Positions 7,666 through 15,782 of a stretch of DNA of 33,270 nucleotides are shown piece by piece (the stretch's first letter is position 1; every line of letters begins with the position of its first letter). The stretch comes from Clostridia bacterium (GTDB lineage Bacteria; Bacillota; Clostridia; Oscillospirales; CAG-382): contig JAFYUZ010000035.1 in NCBI GenBank assembly GCA_017549365.1, positions 1 through 33,270 on the forward strand, in the 5' to 3' direction. The notes beneath the pieces are model-generated. The model had not been told where the DNA came from. It made no database searches and saw nothing but the letters and a program-made list of their open reading frames with translations. Position numbers and translations under genes: made by a program.

Positions 7666-9228
7666 ATGGAAAAAAGAAGATATATTTTCAACAATTCTCT
7701 ATACGACAATCAAAAATCAAACACCGAGCAGGTCTTTGACGTCGCCGTTATCGGCGGCGGTATGGCAGGCCTTTTTGCCGCTCTTGAACTCGACGAGCGA
7801 TACAAGGTTGCGGTTTTTGTAAAGGGCAGGCTCGAGGACGGTTCGTCTTTTCTTGCCCAGGGCGGAATGTGCTGTGTTCTCGGCGCCGATGACAGTTTTG
7901 AAGAGCACATTGCCGACACCCTTTGCGCAGGCGCTTCCCATTGCAACGAACAAGCAGTGCGCGTTATGGTGAAGGGCGGACCCGAAAGTGTACGAAAGCT
8001 TATTGATTACGGCGTGCATTTTGATATGGACGATGACGGCAAGCTGAAGCTGACAAGAGAAGGCGGCCACGGAAAAAGGCGCATTCTCCATTGCGGCGGC
8101 GATGCCACAGGCCGCGAGATAACAAAAGCTTTGGGAAACTCTGTTATGGCGCGAAAAAACATAACGGTTTTCTGGAATCACGCCTGCGTTGACATACTTA
8201 CCGACGAGCGCGGTGTTTGCGGTGCCGTTATAAACGACGGCGTTTCTGATTTTGTTGTAAGATGCGCAAATATTGTGGTTGCCACAGGCGGTGCCGGCCA
8301 GCTTTACCGCTATTCCACCACCCCCGAGGGCAACACGGGCGAAGGTATTGCCGCCTGCAAGCGTGCAGGATGCGAGCTTGCGGATATGGAATTTGTGCAG
8401 TTTCACCCCACTGCCTTTGCCATACACGCAGAGGGAGAGAGAGTTTTTCTGATCTCGGAAGCCGTGCGCGGTGAAGGTGCGATTTTGAAAAACAAAAACG
8501 GCGAAAGCTTTATGAGTTTTCCCGGACAGCATCCGCAAAAAGATCTTGCCCCGCGTGACATAGTTACCCGTGCCATCCTTGCAGAAATGCGACGGATCGG
8601 TGATGACAGGGTATATCTTGACACCTCGGTGATGACAAAAGAATTTTTTGAAAAAAGTTTTCCCACCATCACGGCAAAGTGCCACGAAAACGGCATTTTC
8701 CCACCGAACGATCTTATTCCCGTCCATCCCACACAGCATTATCTGATGGGTGGCGTGGTAACGGATCTTGATGCAAAAACGAAGGTTGAGGGGCTTTTTG
8801 TTTGCGGCGAAGCCGCGTGCACGGGAGTTCATGGCGCAAACCGCCTGGCATCAAACTCCACCCTTGAATGTGTGGTTTTTGCAAAACGTGCCGCCGAATA
8901 TATCAACCGCAATCCGAGAAAAATCCCCGACAAAGCAGAGCTTGGCGAAAAAACGGCATATTCCATTACGGTTGAAAAGTCCGAGATCTTTGCGGATATG
9001 CAAAAAATAAAAGCCGTTATGACCGAAAAGGTGGGCGCCGAAAGAAAGATCGAAAACCTTCTTGCGGCAAAAAACGAGCTTTCGGAGCTTTATGAAAAAT
9101 ACTGCGACGTCAATTTTGAAAACCGCGCAGGCTATGCGCTTTTCAGCGGAATAAACACGGCGCTTGATATTGTAAACGCCGCTCTTTCCCGTCGGGAAAG
9201 CCTTGGCTCGCATCATATCACAGAATGA
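7666..9228 (+). CDS. nadB: L-aspartate oxidase
   Basis: NadB is a flavoprotein that oxidises L-aspartate to iminoaspartate, the substrate of NadA; in anaerobes fumarate can be the electron acceptor. The 520-residue product shows the FAD-binding Rossmann motif AVIGGGMAGLFAALE near residue 30, SSFLAQGGM, the active-site region EFVQFHPTAF, RGEGAILKNKNGESFM, HPTQHYLMGGVVTDL, and the C-terminal FAD motif GANRLASNSTLECVVFAKRAA. These distinguish it from fumarate reductase and succinate dehydrogenase flavoproteins by context and by the NADB-like HPTQHYLMGG block. ATG 7666 follows the nadA stop codon with no gap. Length is normal for the family. Confidence 0.97.
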   Translation: MEKRRYIFNNSLYDNQKSNTEQVFDVAVIGGGMAGLFAALELDERYKVAVFVKGRLEDGSSFLAQGGMCCVLGADDSFEEHIADTLCAGASHCNEQAVRVMVKGGPESVRKLIDYGVHFDMDDDGKLKLTREGGHGKRRILHCGGDATGREITKALGNSVMARKNITVFWNHACVDILTDERGVCGAVINDGVSDFVVRCANIVVATGGAGQLYRYSTTPEGNTGEGIAACKRAGCELADMEFVQFHPTAFAIHAEGERVFLISEAVRGEGAILKNKNGESFMSFPGQHPQKDLAPRDIVTRAILAEMRRIGDDRVYLDTSVMTKEFFEKSFPTITAKCHENGIFPPNDLIPVHPTQHYLMGGVVTDLDAKTKVEGLFVCGEAACTGVHGANRLASNSTLECVVFAKRAAEYINRNPRKIPDKAELGEKTAYSITVEKSEIFADMQKIKAVMTEKVGAERKIENLLAAKNELSELYEKYCDVNFENRAGYALFSGINTALDIVNAALSRRESLGSHHITE

Positions 9229-9244
9229 TTTGAGGAGATAGATT

Positions 9245-10090
9245 ATGCAGATATACAACACCCAGATAGACAAAATAATCGAGCTTGCCCTTGAGGAGGA
9301 TATCGGCTCGGGCGATATAACGACACTTTCGACAATACCCGAAAACACCACCGCCCACGGCAGATTTATTGCAAAGCAGGACACTGTTATTTGCGGCATC
9401 GACGTGGCGGAAAGGGTTTTTCACAAAATTGACCAAAACGTTTGCTTCAAAGCGTATTTTTGCGACGGCGACAAGGTGAAAATCGGCGACGTCATTGCCG
9501 AGGTGGACGGAAACGCGCGCAGTATGCTCACGGCAGAAAGATGTGCTCTTAATATTATGCAAAGACTTTCGGGGGTGGCACAAAGAACCGCCGAATGTGT
9601 TGAAATGGTAAAGGGTACCAAGGCGAAGATTGCCGACACCCGAAAGACCACCCCGGGTATGCGCGCTCTTGAAAAATACGCCGTGCGCATTGGCGGCGGC
9701 ACAAACCACAGATATAACCTTGCCGACGGAGTTTTGATAAAGGACAACCACATCGCCGCGGCAGGCAGCATCACGGCGGCTGTGACAAACGCAAGAAAAT
9801 TTATTCCTCACACCCTGAAGATAGAGGTGGAGGTCGAAACCTTTGACCAGCTCAATGAAGCGCTGGAGGCAGGTGCCGACATTATCATGCTCGACAACAT
9901 GACCAACGAGCAGATGGCGGAATGTGTAAAGATAGTTTCGGGCAGAGCACTCCTTGAAGCATCGGGCAATATGGACAGACGCAACCTTTACGAAGTTGCA
10001 AAAACAGGGGTGGACATCATCTCTATCGGTGCTCTCACCCACACCATAAAAGCCGCCGACATCAGCCTTAAATTCAAGCTTAACGGGTAA
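9245..10090 (+). CDS. nadC: Nicotinate-nucleotide pyrophosphorylase (quinolinate phosphoribosyltransferase)
   Basis: NadC joins quinolinate to PRPP and decarboxylates it to nicotinate mononucleotide, the entry to NAD synthesis. The 281-residue protein contains the type II PRTase signatures EEDIGSGDITT at the start, LNIMQRLSGVAQRTAE, the substrate-binding run DTRKTTPGMRALEKYAVRIGG that continues into NHRYNL, VLIKDNHI, IEVEVETFDQLNEALEAGAD, IMLDNM, LEASGNM and ISIGALTH. It starts at ATG 9245 behind GAGGAGATAG, 16 bp after nadB, and completes a three-gene nadABC operon. The GH35 gene follows after only 32 bp without a terminator, so it may be on the same transcript. Confidence 0.97.
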   Translation: MQIYNTQIDKIIELALEEDIGSGDITTLSTIPENTTAHGRFIAKQDTVICGIDVAERVFHKIDQNVCFKAYFCDGDKVKIGDVIAEVDGNARSMLTAERCALNIMQRLSGVAQRTAECVEMVKGTKAKIADTRKTTPGMRALEKYAVRIGGGTNHRYNLADGVLIKDNHIAAAGSITAAVTNARKFIPHTLKIEVEVETFDQLNEALEAGADIIMLDNMTNEQMAECVKIVSGRALLEASGNMDRRNLYEVAKTGVDIISIGALTHTIKAADISLKFKLNG

Positions 10091-10122
10091 AATTTTACAA
10101 TCGTCAGCCGAGGAGGGATAAT

Positions 10123-12174
10123 ATGACCTACCGCTTTGAAAAATACGTCCCCGCGCAACTTATGGAAAACCATCTGAAAATGGGTGCAAGCTCACCTGAC
10201 GGCACCTTTCTTTATACCAACAACAAATATTTCACCTGCGACGGCAAGCCTTTTATCGGGGTTATGGGCGAATTTCATTTTTCGCGCTGTGACCGCGCGC
10301 TTTGGCGTGACGAGCTTGAAAAAATGAAGGCGGGCGGAATAACTGTCGTTTCCACCTACCTTTTCATGATACATCACGTGGAGACCGAGGGAGAATACGA
10401 TTTTTCTGGCAATTGCGACATCCGCGCTTTTGTTGAAGAATGCAAGAAAGCTTCTCTCAACGTGTTTTTGCGCATTGGTCCGTGGTGTCACGGCGAATGT
10501 CGAAACGGCGGTTTTCCCGATTGGCTTTGCAAAAAAGGTTTTGGCCTGCGCGAGAACAACGACGGATATCTTGCCGTCTGCCGCGAATGGTACGAAAAGA
10601 TTTACGAGCAGATACGCGGACTTCTTTTCGGCGACGGCGGAAATATAATCGGTATCCAGCTTGAAAACGAGCTTCCCAGAAACGCGCAACATCTTCTCAC
10701 CCTTAAAAACATGGCGATCGAATGTGGTTTTAAAGTGCCCTATTACACGGTTACCGGTTGGCAAAACGATTACGGCACCGAAATTCCGCAGGACGAGGTT
10801 TTGCCCGTTTTCGGAGGATATTGCGAGGCTCCGTGGGAGGATCATCTCGAACAGCTCGAGCCGTGCGTTCACTATTTCTTTCTTGCCGAAAGAAACGACA
10901 CCTCCATCGGAAACGATATTTTGCTGAAAAGCGCCGAATCTCCCAAAAGAATGGATTACAGTCATTATCCCTTTGCCACATGCGAGCTGGGGGCGGGAAT
11001 ACAGATCTCTTACCACAGAAGATCGATCATTCACCCGATGGATATTTATGCCATGTCGCTGACAAAGCTTGGGTGCGGCAACAATCTGATCGGATACTAT
11101 ATGTACCACGGCGGAACAAATCCCTTGGGCAAATATTCGACCATGCAGGAATCGAAGGCTTCGGGATATCCCAACGATTATCCGATATTGAATTATGATT
11201 TTCAGACCTGCCTTTCGGAATACGGACAGGTTCGCGGACAGTACAGACTTCTTAATCTTCTGCATCTTTTCGTGCAGGATTTTGGCGATATTCTTGCGCC
11301 GATGGAGTTTGTAAGCGCAGTGGAATCGCCCGTAAGACACGATAACGAAATGTTGCGATACGGTATGCGAACAGATGGAAAGGGCGGATTTGTCTTTGTA
11401 AACCACCATCAGAGAATGGCACGTCTCAAGGACGTTTCGGACGTTGTTTTTGAAGCGCCGTCCGTTACCTTCCCTGCCATTGATATTGCAGGAGAAAAGA
11501 GCTTTATTCTGCCCTTTGGCATCGATCTTTCGGGCAATCGTCTTGATTACGCCACCTGCCAGCTTGTTTGCAAGCAGGGCGACACCTACTTTTTCGTCGC
11601 TCCCGACGGAATTGCCGCAAAGTTTTCGTTTGACGGAAACAGTTTTGAGCTTGTATCGGGTGAGGAGATACACGAATACAAAAATATCCGCATAGTCGTG
11701 CTTCCTTTTGAAAAGGCGCTTTATATGCGCAGACTTTCGGGAAAGATATATATCGGAGACAACTGCGACCTTTATGAAAAGGACGGCGTTATATACAACG
11801 TCACGGGAAATTCTTACCGCGCAAAGCTGTTTGACGGCGAAAAGTTCTGCGATATCGCAGGCGGTGCCGACAAACCCGATGCGGTGCTTACCGTAAAAGA
11901 GACGACTCTTGATTTTGTCCCCGAATATTCCGAAGAGTTTGTTGCCTGCAAAAATCCGAGAATGCGTCAATACGAGCTTTGTGTTTCGTCCCCCTACGGT
12001 TTTGTGACGATAAACGAAGAGTGCGACGTGGCGCAGATTTTTGCCGACGAAAAGCTTGTTGCCGACCTTTACTACCACGGAGTGCCGTGGGAAATCCCCG
12101 CAAAAATGCTTTACGGCAAAAAATGCGTGCTTCTCGTGGCAGATTCCGATTCGGTTTTCTACAAAGAGTATTAA
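10123..12174 (+). CDS. Glycoside hydrolase family 35 (beta-galactosidase-like), cytoplasmic
   Basis: The 683-residue protein begins with a GH35 TIM barrel: FIGVMGEFHFSRCDRALWRDEL, KMKAGGITVVSTYLF, EGEYDFSGNCDIRAFV, LRIGPWCHGECRNGGFPDWL, and IIGIQLENELPR, whose last glutamate (in NE) is the expected acid/base. The nucleophile is probably the glutamate of CELGAGIQISYHRR near residue 290. The usual FWNxHE of classic beta-galactosidases reads FMIHHVE, and GPYxxAEW reads GPWCHGECRNGG, which points to a divergent GH35 branch whose specificity may not be lactose. Residues 390-683 are beta-rich accessory domains. No signal peptide is present, so the substrate must be imported oligosaccharide. RBS GAGGAGGG precedes ATG 10123. 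An antisense frame of 664 codons spans the gene but is a shadow. Confidence 0.9.
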   Translation: MTYRFEKYVPAQLMENHLKMGASSPDGTFLYTNNKYFTCDGKPFIGVMGEFHFSRCDRALWRDELEKMKAGGITVVSTYLFMIHHVETEGEYDFSGNCDIRAFVEECKKASLNVFLRIGPWCHGECRNGGFPDWLCKKGFGLRENNDGYLAVCREWYEKIYEQIRGLLFGDGGNIIGIQLENELPRNAQHLLTLKNMAIECGFKVPYYTVTGWQNDYGTEIPQDEVLPVFGGYCEAPWEDHLEQLEPCVHYFFLAERNDTSIGNDILLKSAESPKRMDYSHYPFATCELGAGIQISYHRRSIIHPMDIYAMSLTKLGCGNNLIGYYMYHGGTNPLGKYSTMQESKASGYPNDYPILNYDFQTCLSEYGQVRGQYRLLNLLHLFVQDFGDILAPMEFVSAVESPVRHDNEMLRYGMRTDGKGGFVFVNHHQRMARLKDVSDVVFEAPSVTFPAIDIAGEKSFILPFGIDLSGNRLDYATCQLVCKQGDTYFFVAPDGIAAKFSFDGNSFELVSGEEIHEYKNIRIVVLPFEKALYMRRLSGKIYIGDNCDLYEKDGVIYNVTGNSYRAKLFDGEKFCDIAGGADKPDAVLTVKETTLDFVPEYSEEFVACKNPRMRQYELCVSSPYGFVTINEECDVAQIFADEKLVADLYYHGVPWEIPAKMLYGKKCVLLVADSDSVFYKEY

Positions 12175-12186
12175 GACAAAAAACAC

Positions 12187-12219
12187 CCGGGACGTTTTAA
12201 AAAAGCGTTCCGGTTTTTA
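12187..12219 (+). terminator. Intrinsic terminator after the GH35 gene
   Basis: CCGGGACG at 12187-12194 pairs with CGTTCCGG at 12206-12213 (one G-T pair) and is followed by TTTTTAT. It ends the plus-strand nad-GH35 transcript. Confidence 0.85.
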
Positions 12220-12234
12220 TATTTGCACACAAAA

Positions 12235-12277
12235 AACGGGGCGTCAGCTTTTTGCCGACGCCCCGTTGTGTTTTTTT
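12235..12277. terminator. Bidirectional terminator between the GH35 gene and jag
   Basis: An 11-bp perfect stem, AACGGGGCGTC at 12235-12245 and GACGCCCCGTT at 12257-12267, is flanked by A-run DNA on the left and a T7 run at 12271-12277. On the minus strand it ends the yidC-jag transcript; on the plus strand it backs up the GH35 terminator. Confidence 0.92.
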
Positions 12278-12282
12278 AACAA

Positions 12283-12978
12283 TCAGTCTTCTGCTTCTTC
12301 GTCGCCGTATGCGATGACAACGCGTCTGTCGCTTTCGGCACCGATGGAGTAGGTGTGAACACCGCGGATGTTCTGGATCTCCGAGTGGATGATGCGGCGC
12401 TCGTATGCCGCCATGGGCTCGAGAGTCATGTTGCGGCGGTAGTTGAGAGCCTTGTTTGCCATGCGGCGAGCAAGCTCCTTGAGCTTTTCTTCGCGCTTTG
12501 CACGGTAGTTTTCGGCATCGATGGATACCTTGATATACTGATGGCCGTTTTCGTCCTTGGGGAACTTGCTTGCGGCAAGGTTTGCAAGATACTGGATAGA
12601 ATCAAGAACTTCGCCGTGATGGCCGATGATGATGCCAAGGCCTCTGCCGTCTGCATCTGCGCCTGCCGAGATCTCGACCGAGATGTTCTTTTCCACAAGG
12701 GTCTTGCCCTCGGGGATGCTTTCGCTTACGTCAACGATCTTTGCTTCTGCGTCGATGCCCATGTTGCGGATGAGGGTGTTGAGGAAGTTGAGGGTAAGGT
12801 CTTCTGCGGTGTCCTTTGCACAAACCTTAACCTTTGCGTCTGCTGCACCGATTCCGAAAAGACCTTTTTTGGGTTCTTCAAGCACTGTATATGTTACAGA
12901 CGAAACGTCTCTGCCGAGCTTTTCTGCACCAAGTGCAACTGCGGCGTCGATCGTTTTTGCCGATACGATGATTTCCAT
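12283..12978 (-). CDS. jag: Jag/KhpB-type RNA-binding protein (Jag_N, KH and R3H domains)
   Basis: Jag (KhpB) is an RNA-binding protein that acts with KhpA in control of cell elongation and division in Gram-positive bacteria. The 231 residues split into a Jag N-terminal domain (1-50, with EEPKKGLFGIGAADAKV), a linker, a KH domain centred on the G-x-x-G loop GIIIGHHGEVLDSIQYLANLA (without the full run the key part is GHHG near residue 117), and an R3H domain at 165-230 whose R-x3-H appears in ERRIIHSEI. It is the last gene of the minus-strand rpmH-rnpA-yidD-yidC-jag series, 70 bp after yidC. In many Firmicutes mnmE follows; here a terminator and a convergent glycosidase gene do. Confidence 0.95.
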   Translation of the reverse strand: MEIIVSAKTIDAAVALGAEKLGRDVSSVTYTVLEEPKKGLFGIGAADAKVKVCAKDTAEDLTLNFLNTLIRNMGIDAEAKIVDVSESIPEGKTLVEKNISVEISAGADADGRGLGIIIGHHGEVLDSIQYLANLAASKFPKDENGHQYIKVSIDAENYRAKREEKLKELARRMANKALNYRRNMTLEPMAAYERRIIHSEIQNIRGVHTYSIGAESDRRVVIAYGDEEAED

Positions 12979-13048
12979 AAAATAATTTCTCCTTTTTCCT
13001 GCCTGTTTGCGCAGGTTTTTAAAAAAATCTGTTTGTTGCGGACTTTGC

Positions 13049-14521
13049 TCAGGGTTTCATTTTTGCCTTAGGAACAACGCCCTTTGCCTTGACCTTTGCA
13101 AGATATTTGTCGTCGATGCCCTTCTTTGCATAGATGAAGGGAGAGTTGGACTTCTTTTTCTTGATGGGGGCCTTTCCGATGGCGGGAGCCGACTGCTTTC
13201 TTTCGCTACGCTCGTCGTCATCGTCGCGCTTGGACGATTTTTTGCCGCGCATAAGAAGTTCTGCTTCGCGGATCTCTTCAGGGGTGGGTGCCTTTACGGG
13301 GAAGAGCTTGCTGAGAGCAAACTGCTGGCCGATCGAGATGATGTTCTGGAAGATCCAGTAAACGCCGATGAGGGCAGGAACCTGGAAGCTGAACCAGAGG
13401 ATCATAAGAGGCATTGTCCAGTCCATAAGCTTCATCGAAGCATCAGCCTGCGCACCGTTGGGATTGTAGGTGAACTTTCTGATGAGCTTTGTCGAGAAGA
13501 AGGACGAGAGGAATGTGAGAAGGGGGATTATCCAGTCGAGCAAATGGCTGGGACGGGGAGTTTCCATGAGATTGATGGGGCCCGCGTTGAACGATTTGTA
13601 GTATCTGCGAAGTTTTCCTACGCTTTCCTCCTGTTCTTTCGAAACGCTCACGATCTTTTCGTCTTCATCGACGTCAGAAAGGTCGTCAAAGTCATAGGTT
13701 GCGTTGGCAATAAGCGAAAGAGCCTTTGCCTGGGTAATATTGATCTTTTTTGTTTCGGGAGCGTAGCCGTAATCTTCAACGTTCTGCTCGATTATTTCCT
13801 TGATTTCGTCCATTTCGACATAATAGTCGGCAGTCTTGGACATGGACGTGAGGGGAGAGTTGATTGTGGTGTAAAGAAGAAGGATGATGGGAAGCTGCAA
13901 AAGCATAGGCAGACATCCGCCCATGGGATTGAACTTTTCTTCAGCGTAAAGGCGCTGGATCTCTTCGTTCATCTTCATCTGGGTGGCTCTGTCGTTGCGA
14001 CCTGCGTACTTTTTGCGGATAGCTTCCTGCTTGGGAGCAAGCTTTGCCATCTTCTGCGAGTTTTTCTGCTGTTTGATCGACAGCGGGAAGAGGATTATCT
14101 TGACGATGAGTGCAAACACAAGGATACCTGCGATATATCCGAGGTACTTTGTGAAAAAGCCGAGGATGTCGGAAAAGATCTTTACTCCGCCGCCTGCGAT
14201 GGTTACGGGGATTTTTGCAGATTCTGTTTCGCTCTTTTCCTCTGTTTCGGCGTCTGCTTTTTCTTCGGCTTTATCTTCTGTCTTTGCTGCGGGTTCTGCT
14301 TCTTCTGCCTTTTCTTCTGTTTCCGTTTCTGTTTCTGTTTCTGCTTCTGTTTCGGATTCGGCTTCCTCTGCCATTTCTTCGGCTTCGGTCACTGCGGCAG
14401 GCTCTTCGGCTTCATTTTCGGGCTCTGCAAAAACGCAGAACGAGAAAGCCGATGTCAGAACAAAGATCAGCGCGAGAAGAGCCGAGCTTTTTTTGAGCAT
14501 TGAGCTTATGCTTTTTTTCAT
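13049..14521 (-). CDS. yidC: YidC/OxaA-type membrane protein insertase with acidic N-terminal repeat
   Basis: YidC inserts and folds membrane proteins with or after SecYEG. The 490-residue protein has a cleavable or anchoring signal (residues 8-32, LLALIFVLTSAFSFCVFA), an extracytoplasmic stretch of about 65 residues made almost only of E, T, A and K, then the five-helix core: residues 115-145 ending in KIILFPLSIKQQKNS, the cytoplasmic hairpin, GGCLPMLLQLPIILLLY, DWIIPLLTFLSSFFS, and the final pair with MPLMILWFSFQVPALIGVYW. The groove arginine of Bacillus SpoIIIJ corresponds to lysine in LIVKIILFPL. A loop of about 100 residues lies between the second and third core helices, and the C-terminal tail is long and basic, as in proteins that contact the ribosome. 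RBS AGGAG precedes ATG. Confidence 0.96.
   Translation of the reverse strand: MKKSISSMLKKSSALLALIFVLTSAFSFCVFAEPENEAEEPAAVTEAEEMAEEAESETEAETETETETEEKAEEAEPAAKTEDKAEEKADAETEEKSETESAKIPVTIAGGGVKIFSDILGFFTKYLGYIAGILVFALIVKIILFPLSIKQQKNSQKMAKLAPKQEAIRKKYAGRNDRATQMKMNEEIQRLYAEEKFNPMGGCLPMLLQLPIILLLYTTINSPLTSMSKTADYYVEMDEIKEIIEQNVEDYGYAPETKKINITQAKALSLIANATYDFDDLSDVDEDEKIVSVSKEQEESVGKLRRYYKSFNAGPINLMETPRPSHLLDWIIPLLTFLSSFFSTKLIRKFTYNPNGAQADASMKLMDWTMPLMILWFSFQVPALIGVYWIFQNIISIGQQFALSKLFPVKAPTPEEIREAELLMRGKKSSKRDDDDERSERKQSAPAIGKAPIKKKKSNSPFIYAKKGIDDKYLAKVKAKGVVPKAKMKP
14317..14352. repeat. Hexanucleotide tandem repeat inside yidC
   Basis: Six imperfect copies of CTGTTT (plus strand) lie head to tail at 14317-14352; in the yidC frame each unit encodes a Glu-Thr or Glu-Ala pair. 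This in-frame microsatellite can gain or lose units by slippage without breaking the gene. Confidence 0.8.
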
Positions 14522-14545
14522 TTCAAATCACTCCTATAAGGTGAA

Positions 14546-14833
14546 TCAGTTGTTTTCGTCGTTTGGTTGTTTGGTTTCTTTTTTTGCGGACTCAAATTTT
14601 ATGCGGTAGTAATCGTCGGTGCCGGGGACGTAATCAATGCCGCCGCGGCTCCAGGGGTTGCACCGCAAAAGTCTCCATACCGAAAGAAACAAGCCCTTGA
14701 AAAAACCGTGTTTTTCAAAAGCGGTCATTGCGTATTCCGAGCAGGTCGGATAGTATTTGCACGACGGCTTGCCTTTCAGCTTCGAAAGATTTTTCCTGTA
14801 AAATCCGATACAGGCGATACAAATTCTTTTCAT
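14546..14833 (-). CDS. yidD: Membrane protein insertion efficiency factor YidD
   Basis: The 95-residue protein matches the small YidD (DUF37) family, a membrane-associated helper of YidC. The landmarks are an amphipathic N terminus ending [10 protein letters not shown], the conserved cysteine block [20 protein letters not shown], and [17 protein letters not shown]. It lies between rnpA and yidC, its usual place, with 36 bp to rnpA and 24 bp to yidC. No clear Shine-Dalgarno site precedes the ATG at 14833; a weak dyad (GACAGC and GCTGTC, 14846-14871) sits there instead. It probably depends on the same transcript as its neighbours. Confidence 0.95.
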   Translation of the reverse strand: MKRICIACIGFYRKNLSKLKGKPSCKYYPTCSEYAMTAFEKHGFFKGLFLSVWRLLRCNPWSRGGIDYVPGTDDYYRIKFESAKKETKQPNDENN

Positions 14834-14869
14834 AGATAAAAATGCGACAGCCCAAGACTAAAAATGCTG

Positions 14870-15262
14870 TCAGTTCTTTTTCTGCGGCTTTTTCGGAATG
14901 TTGAAAAAGTCGTCTTTCGAGACTATTTTTTTAAATGCCCTTGACATATCCTGCGCCTTGATGTGGGGCGCAAAAGCTGCGGCGCGGGCGGCGATTATCA
15001 TGATATACCCGTCCTTGATATATTCGTAATTCTCGCGGTACGCCTCTCGTATCAGCCGTTTGACGCGGTTTCTTTTGCAGGCTTTTCCAAGCTTGCGGTT
15101 AACGGTGATGCCGAGTTTTGTTTTCATGGGACTGCCGTCGGGGTTGCGCTTGAAATTGCGCATGATATAAACTGCGCAAAGCTTTGAAACTTCGCTTTTG
15201 CCCCTGGCGTAGGTCTTTGAAAACAGATGATTTTCTTTTAACGGAAGAATAAGTTTTCTCAT
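14870..15262 (-). CDS. rnpA: Ribonuclease P protein component
   Basis: RnpA is the protein subunit that helps the RNase P ribozyme mature tRNA 5-prime ends. The signature KLGITVNRKLGKACKRNRVKRLI followed by REAYR is seen in parts around residues 70-95 (KLGIT, KACKRNRVKR). The frame is open 25 codons further upstream, but the start is set at the ATG at 15262 (MRKLILPLKENHLF), because this matches the usual RnpA N terminus and GAGGG lies just before it. The resulting length, 130 residues, is normal. A terminator-like hairpin lies between it and rpmH, so its level may be set below that of rpmH. Confidence 0.94.
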   Translation of the reverse strand: MRKLILPLKENHLFSKTYARGKSEVSKLCAVYIMRNFKRNPDGSPMKTKLGITVNRKLGKACKRNRVKRLIREAYRENYEYIKDGYIMIIAARAAAFAPHIKAQDMSRAFKKIVSKDDFFNIPKKPQKKN

Positions 15263-15296
15263 TTGCCCTCGTTTCTCTCTTTCCAAAACATTCAGC

Positions 15297-15347
15297 AAAA
15301 AAGGGTGCTCACGGGAATCGACGAAAAACGCCGACATGGGGCACCCT
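15297..15347 (-). terminator. Hairpin with U-tract between rpmH and rnpA, candidate partial terminator
   Basis: On the minus strand AGGGTGC (15341-15347) pairs with GCACCCT (15302-15308), with an inner 6-bp stem TCGGCG/CGTCGA around a T5 loop, and is followed by six T. This is a good intrinsic terminator placed 35 bp before the rnpA start, so it would lower rnpA-yidC expression relative to rpmH. Confidence 0.8.
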
Positions 15348-15400
15348 GTTTTGCAACTGTTTTAAAAACAAGCTTGTACGGCGCGGCGAACAAACAAGAA

Positions 15401-15535
15401 TCAGTATGTGAGTCTTGCTCTGCCCTTAAGGCGTCTTCTCTTCAGAACCTTTCTGCCGTTGGAGGTTTTCATACGCTTTCTGAAGCCGTGCTCTTTCTTT
15501 CTCTGGAGCTTCTTGGGCTGATATGTTCTAACCAT
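15401..15535 (-). CDS. rpmH: 50S ribosomal protein L34
   Basis: A 44-residue, very basic protein beginning [20 protein letters not shown] and ending [12 protein letters not shown], the unmistakable pattern of bacterial L34. The open frame extends further upstream, but ATG 15535 gives the standard L34 start and has AGGTG eight bases before it. It is the first gene after a consensus promoter and a leader of about 170 bases. In most bacteria rpmH sits beside dnaA; here the upstream neighbour is ruvX and no dnaA lies in the window. Confidence 0.98.
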   Translation of the reverse strand: MVRTYQPKKLQRKKEHGFRKRMKTSNGRKVLKRRRLKGRARLTY

Positions 15536-15705
15536 GCTTTCGCACCTGCCTTTCTGAATAATGATCTTGTTTAAGTCGGGATGTGGCGGCGGAAAAAGCC
15601 GCAAAAGGAGCGCAACGGGGAGATTTTTGCCGAAACCGCAAGGCTTTCACCCGAACACTGGGAAGCTTGCCCCCCGAGATTTGCGCAATTGCACATTTTG
15701 CCGAT
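15536..15705 (-). other. Long 5-prime untranslated leader of rpmH
   Basis: About 170 bases separate the predicted transcription start from the rpmH ATG. The stretch has no open frame of note. It contains small GC-rich hairpins, for example GCGG and CCGC around a T-rich loop on the minus strand at about 15583-15600. It matches no ribosomal leader or riboswitch that I recognise. Confidence 0.5.
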
Positions 15706-15712
15706 ATACCGC

Positions 15713-15742
15713 ATTATACACCAAACCCCACCTGCTTGTCAA
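15713..15742 (-). promoter_or_regulatory. Consensus sigma-A promoter of the rpmH-rnpA-yidDC-jag operon
   Basis: On the minus strand TTGACA (15737-15742) and TATAAT (15713-15718), both perfect, are separated by 18 bp. It fires toward rpmH from the spacer after ruvX, fitting strong growth-linked expression. Confidence 0.92.
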
Positions 15743-15782
15743 GGGAATTTGAAAATTTTTTAAGAAAATTGCGATTTTTTTA

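Noticed and set aside
10192..12186. Antisense frame of 664 codons across the GH35 gene
   Set aside because: It mirrors a gene with clear GH35 motifs, has no family signature, no RBS, and arises because the sense strand avoids TTA, CTA and TCA codons.
13007..14503. Plus-strand frame of 498 codons across yidC
   Set aside because: The minus strand encodes an unmistakable YidC with RBS; the plus-strand product is low-complexity Cys/Phe-rich sequence.
15536..15782. Possible replication origin beside rpmH
   Set aside because: No dnaA gene, no cluster of DnaA boxes and no AT-rich unwinding repeat is seen; the region is explained by the rpmH promoter and leader.
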